A stretch of DNA of 10,227 nucleotides from Altererythrobacter sp. (lineage in GTDB: Bacteria > Pseudomonadota > Alphaproteobacteria > Sphingomonadales > Sphingomonadaceae), in the NCBI GenBank assembly GCA_023299945.1, contig JALZVZ010000047.1:1-10227 (forward strand), given 5' to 3'. The notes under the pieces are model-generated. The model was given only the letters and a program-made list of their open reading frames with translations. It did no database searches and had not been told where the DNA came from. Positions 7,600-10,227 of this stretch are shown in pieces. A program made the position numbers and the translations under genes. Position 1 is the first letter of the stretch. Each line of letters starts with the position of its first letter.

Positions 7600-7824
7600 T
7601 TACTTCACAAGGTAGGGCAGCAGGCCGATGTGACGCGAACGCTTGATCGCCTTGGCGAGTTCACGTTGCTTCTTGCCTGATACAGCGGTGATACGCGAGG
7701 GGACAATCTTGCCACGCTCGGACATGAAACCTTGAAGAAGGCGCACGTCTTTGTAATCAATTTTGGGAGCATTCTCACCTGAAAATGGGCAAGATTTGCG
7801 GCGGCGGAAAAACGGGCGTGCCAT
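7600..7824 (-). CDS. rpsR: 30S ribosomal protein bS18
   Basis: Small-subunit ribosomal protein bS18, which pairs with bS6 on the platform of the 30S subunit. At 74 residues it has the normal length for the family. The basic N-terminus [14 protein letters not shown], the IDYKDV segment, the [11 protein letters not shown] segment and the [19 protein letters not shown] core are all family-typical. Its ATG shares one base with the rpsF stop codon (TGATG on the minus strand), so the two partner proteins are translationally coupled, which suits their 1:1 assembly. rplI follows 14 nt downstream. Confidence 0.98.
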   Translation of the reverse strand: MARPFFRRRKSCPFSGENAPKIDYKDVRLLQGFMSERGKIVPSRITAVSGKKQRELAKAIKRSRHIGLLPYLVK

Positions 7825-8189
7825 CAGTCGCGATCCTCACGGTCAGAGCGACGCTTACGGTCGCGGTCATTTTTGCGCATCATTACCGATGGGCCTTCTT
7901 CATGTTCATCCATGCGGATGGTCATGTAGCGGATCACATCTTCGTTGATGCGGGTTTGACGCTCCAGCTCTTCAACAACTGTGCCTGGGCCATCGATGTT
8001 GAGAAGCACGAAATGTGCTTTGCGGTTGCGGTCAATTTTATAGGCGAGCGATTTGAGGCCCCAAGTTTCAGTCTTGGTAACCTTACCATTATTCGCTTCT
8101 ACGATTTCGGTGGCTGATGCCGCCAACGCGTCTACTTGGGCCTGCGAGAGGTCCTGACGCGCGAGGAAGATATGCTCATATAGAGCCAT
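7824..8189 (-). CDS. rpsF: 30S ribosomal protein bS6
   Basis: Small-subunit ribosomal protein bS6, 121 residues, first gene of the rpsF-rpsR-rplI operon. The family pattern is clear: [15 protein letters not shown] at the start, the [20 protein letters not shown] core at 44-63, and [14 protein letters not shown] at 81-94. The C-terminal ~25 residues are strongly charged ([15 protein letters not shown]), a variable tail of the kind many bS6 proteins carry. The chosen start has AGGA 6 nt upstream. An upstream TTG in the same frame would add seven residues (beginning I-K-K-G-R-E after the start) that include the ribosome binding site itself, so it is rejected. The stop overlaps the rpsR start by one base. 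Confidence 0.98.
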   Translation of the reverse strand: MALYEHIFLARQDLSQAQVDALAASATEIVEANNGKVTKTETWGLKSLAYKIDRNRKAHFVLLNIDGPGTVVEELERQTRINEDVIRYMTIRMDEHEEGPSVMMRKNDRDRKRRSDREDRD

Positions 8190-8210
8190 CTCGCGTCCTT
8201 TCTTTATCAA

Positions 8211-8242
8211 TGCCGATCGTTGGCTTTCCCGCGCGGATCGCA
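8211..8242 (-). promoter_or_regulatory. possible leader hairpin upstream of rpsF
   Basis: On the minus strand, TGCGATC (8242-8236) can pair with GATC-G-GCA (8218-8211) leaving one bulged G: seven base pairs around a 17-nt purine-rich loop, ending 21 nt before the rpsF start. Many bacteria carry a bS6:bS18-binding hairpin in this leader. I can see a stem but cannot confirm the characteristic internal-loop pattern, so this is only a candidate. Confidence 0.25.
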
Positions 8243-8422
8243 GGGGCCCCTCCGGCTTTCTTGTTCCGCCCTATTTATAAGGCGATGGGCGCACATAGCC
8301 GGTAGGCACAGGAATGCAAGTGGAAAGCGCGGCTTTTGCGCGTCATGCAAAGGGGAAGGGGAAAGCGCAGCCAACGGGCTTGAACACCGCCACGCGAAGG
8401 GGCACACAGCGGCTAAGTTTTC

Positions 8423-8427
8423 AGGAG
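8423..8427 (+). promoter_or_regulatory. ribosome binding site that sets the DUF808 start
   Basis: AGGAG lies 9 nt before the ATG at 8437. The frame is open back to an ATG at 8314, but that extension would be a basic, non-conserved-looking 41 residues and would place this site inside the coding sequence. Confidence 0.8.
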
Positions 8428-8436
8428 TACCACTTT

Positions 8437-9384
8437 ATGCCATCTGGCCTTGTTGCCTTGCTCGACGATGTTGCGGTAATCGCCCGCATTGCCGCAGCCT
8501 CTATCGATGATATTGGCGTAGCCGCTGGTAAAGCAGGCACCAAAGTCGCGGGCGTCGTGATCGATGATGCGGCCGTGACGCCTTCATACGTGACTGGATT
8601 ATCTGCCAAGCGCGAGTTGCCGATTATTTGGAAAATCACCAAGGGCAGCCTCAAGAACAAACTGCTGTTTCTGTTTCCTGCCGCCTTGGCTCTCAATTAT
8701 TTTCTGCCGTGGCTGATTACGCCGATCCTGATGCTGGGCGGGGCGTTCCTGTGCTACGAAGGCGCTGAAAAAGTCATCGAAAAGCTGGGCGGCGAGAAGC
8801 ACGGAAAAACGGCCGAGGATGTGATTACCGACCCGAAAAAGTTTGAGGATGAGCGGACCGCCGGTGCGATCCGGACGGATCTTATTCTCTCGGCTGAAAT
8901 CATGGCTATTTCTCTCAATGAAATCAAAACTGTCACCGATGATTTTTGGGTTCAAGCCGGTGCATTGGCGGGCATAGCCGTCGCGGTCACCGTGGTGGTT
9001 TATGGCGCCGTCGCTATCATCGTAAAGATGGATGATGTCGGCCTGTTCTTGGCCGATAAAGAGAGCTCGGCGGCGCAAAAGATCGGGCGTTTACTCCTGG
9101 TCGGGATGCCAAAATTTCTTACCGCGCTGACCATTATAGGAACCGCCGCAATGCTCTGGGTGGGCGGCGATATTCTTATTCATGGAGCCCACGAACTTGG
9201 CTGGCATCCACTGTATAATCTTTCGCATGGCATCGAGGACACCGTTTCAGCGGCAGCGGGCGGCGTGCTCGGATGGTTGTCGGCCACGAGTTATAAGGCG
9301 TTGTTTGGAGCAGTCATTGGCGCGGTCATTGTCTTTGTTCTGCACAAAGTTCTCAAGGTCGGTCACGCGCCCGAAGCAAGCTGA
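8437..9384 (+). CDS. DUF808 (YedI-family) inner membrane protein
   Basis: A 315-residue inner membrane protein of the DUF808 family, similar in length to E. coli YedI (about 305). The family opening is clear: M-SGLVALLDDVAVIAR, then IDDIGVAAGKAGTKVAGVVIDDAAVTP and the GLSAKRELPIIWKITKGSLKNK segment. Hydrophobic stretches suggest helices at about residues 74-90, 91-107, 173-198, 220-247 and near the C-terminus. A charged loop with YEGAEKVIEKLGG lies between the second and third. The physiological role and any transported substrate are not established for this family. The gene stands alone, divergent from rpsF, and converges on the acyl-CoA synthetase gene with 12 nt between stops and no visible terminator. 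Confidence 0.94.
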   Translation: MPSGLVALLDDVAVIARIAAASIDDIGVAAGKAGTKVAGVVIDDAAVTPSYVTGLSAKRELPIIWKITKGSLKNKLLFLFPAALALNYFLPWLITPILMLGGAFLCYEGAEKVIEKLGGEKHGKTAEDVITDPKKFEDERTAGAIRTDLILSAEIMAISLNEIKTVTDDFWVQAGALAGIAVAVTVVVYGAVAIIVKMDDVGLFLADKESSAAQKIGRLLLVGMPKFLTALTIIGTAAMLWVGGDILIHGAHELGWHPLYNLSHGIEDTVSAAAGGVLGWLSATSYKALFGAVIGAVIVFVLHKVLKVGHAPEAS

Positions 9385-9396
9385 GGCGCACACTGA

Positions 9397-10227
9397 TTAC
9401 GCCGCTTGGTCGGTTGTAACGGGGCGCTGCGATAATTCCAGCCGCTGCAATTTGCCGATTGGGTCACGCGGAAGCTTGTCGACGAATTCGATGTAGCGCG
9501 GGCGTTTATACCCGGCGATTTGACCTTTAAAGCGCGCGGTGATTTCCTCACGGGAAAGCTGCGCCCCCGGTGCCAATACAACAAAGGCTTTGACCACCTC
9601 GCCCCATTTTTTGTCCGGCACACCTGCGCAGCCTGCATCGGCGACCTCTGGCATGGCGGCAAAGATCGCGTCCACTTCGGCGGGGTAGACATTCTCGCCT
9701 CCGGTTTTGATCAACTCCTTGGCGCGGCCCAGCAAATATCCTAATCCGCGTTCGTCCATTTTGCCCAAATCGCCCGTGCGCAGCCAGCCATGGCCCAATG
9801 CCGCTTCGGTGGCCTGTTCATTGCGCCAATAGCCCATCATGACAGAGGGCCCGCGCAGGCAAATCTCGCCTTCTTCGCCGCGCGGTAGTTCATTGCCGTC
9901 AGGATCAAGGATCGTCATGGTGACATGCTGCATCGGCCAGCCAATCGACTTGGGGTGTTCCAGCATATCGGGGAAATCCAGAAAGGTGGCAAAGCCGCAA
10001 ATCTCTGTCTGGCCATAGCCGCCAACCACGCGGCAATCCCAATGTTCTTCAATCCCTGCGTAAATCGCGGGGTTCATGCCCGCACCGCCAGTGTAATTGA
10101 TCAGCGGCATCACGCCGTCCCGAACTGCATCCATCTCAAACCAAGGGAAGGCGATGGTGGGAAAAGCGGATGTCGTGGTGCAGGCCTCGCGGTGAACCAA
10201 ATCAAGAACGGCGGCGCTATCATCATC
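9397..10227 (-). CDS. AMP-dependent acyl-CoA synthetase, C-terminal half (5' end outside window)
   Basis: C-terminal ~276 residues of an ANL-superfamily adenylating enzyme that activates a carboxylic acid to acyl-AMP and then acyl-CoA. The frame is open to the right edge and the full protein should be about 500 residues, so the P-loop-like TSG motif lies outside. Seen here in order: GGYGQTE (A5 motif, 10003-10020), EICLRGPSVMMGYW, the ATP-ribose-binding TGD in GWLRTGDLG (9769-9777), the hinge and core block GRAKELIKTGGENVYPAEVD, and the catalytic Lys of PIGKLQR (codon 9451-9453). All expected C-terminal catalytic residues are present. Acid specificity (fatty, aromatic or other) cannot be told from this half. 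It converges on the DUF808 gene. Confidence 0.93.
   Translation of the reverse strand, partial: DDDSAAVLDLVHREACTTTSAFPTIAFPWFEMDAVRDGVMPLINYTGGAGMNPAIYAGIEEHWDCRVVGGYGQTEICGFATFLDFPDMLEHPKSIGWPMQHVTMTILDPDGNELPRGEEGEICLRGPSVMMGYWRNEQATEAALGHGWLRTGDLGKMDERGLGYLLGRAKELIKTGGENVYPAEVDAIFAAMPEVADAGCAGVPDKKWGEVVKAFVVLAPGAQLSREEITARFKGQIAGYKRPRYIEFVDKLPRDPIGKLQRLELSQRPVTTDQAA

Larger units (their letters stand above)
8190..8436. promoter_or_regulatory. divergent intergenic region between rpsF and the DUF808 gene
   Basis: This 247-bp gap must hold the promoter and leader of the ribosomal operon (minus) and those of the DUF808 gene (plus). On the minus strand TATAAAT (from 8279-8273) resembles a -10 box, but no good -35 lies 16-18 nt upstream; an alternative is TTGCAT (8319-8314) with TATGTG (8297-8292) at 16 nt. 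On the plus strand TTGAAC at 8380-8385 is a possible -35 without a convincing -10. The region also has a 10-bp palindrome at 8242-8251 and a 9-base direct repeat, GGAAAGCGC, at 8322-8330 and 8360-8368. I see no gene in it. Promoter calls are weak. Confidence 0.45.

Noticed and set aside
6806..7615. A 269-codon open frame on the + strand covering all of rplI
   Set aside because: It is antisense to a certain ribosomal protein gene, rich in Phe, Ser and Cys from reverse reading of Glu/Ala/Lys codons, and starts without a ribosome binding site. It is open because of the biased composition of the opposite strand.
8314..8436. Upstream start for the DUF808 protein at 8314
   Set aside because: It would add 41 basic residues absent from the usual family N-terminus, while AGGAG sits correctly before the ATG at 8437.
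9367..9389. GCGCC/GGCGC inverted pair at the end of the DUF808 gene
   Set aside because: A five-pair stem with a 13-nt loop and no T-run; likely chance.
1..10227. Search for a mobile element, CRISPR array, defence system, tRNA or phage remnant
   Set aside because: No transposase, integrase, terminal inverted repeats, regularly spaced repeats, cloverleaf-like sequence or nuclease/toxin genes were seen; every long frame is explained by housekeeping or envelope genes.

Overview
The window looks like an ordinary chromosomal stretch of an alphaproteobacterium, most likely of the order Sphingomonadales (possibly Erythrobacteraceae or a relative). This rests on the general look of the proteins, moderate-to-high G+C with alphaproteobacterial codon use, and the mix of genes; it is an inference, not a database result. 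I see no mobile element, CRISPR array, tRNA, rRNA or obvious defence system. Gene density is very high and most genes are housekeeping or envelope functions.

Left part (1-5229, all + strand): the 3' end of an alpha/beta-hydrolase gene overlaps by 4 nt a gene for a small four-helix membrane protein of unknown function. After 65 nt comes a tight run of four genes: a secreted zinc dipeptidyl carboxypeptidase of family M2 (angiotensin-converting-enzyme-like), a lipoprotein with a predicted seven-bladed YncE-type beta-propeller, a small secreted YbjN-like protein, and a secreted SIMPL-domain (DUF541) protein. Their junctions are a 7-nt overlap, 13 nt and 3 nt, and all four carry export signals, so they read as one envelope operon.

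Middle (5254-8189, all - strand): AMP nucleosidase (amn), and upstream of it the ribosomal protein operon rpsF-rpsR-rplI (bS6, bS18, bL9). A strong intrinsic terminator at 6757-6792 ends the ribosomal operon, so amn probably has its own promoter in the short gap 6691-6756. The bL9 protein carries a long low-complexity Ala/Glu/Lys tail.

Right part: a 247-bp divergent region (8190-8436) separates rpsF from a + strand gene for a DUF808/YedI-family inner membrane protein. That gene converges, with only 12 nt between stop codons, on the C-terminal half of an AMP-dependent acyl-CoA synthetase that runs off the right edge on the - strand.

Nothing here is clearly a new system. The items most worth a second look are the four-gene exported cassette around the M2 peptidase, the unassigned membrane protein coupled to the hydrolase, the extended bL9 tail, and the possible autoregulatory leader upstream of rpsF.
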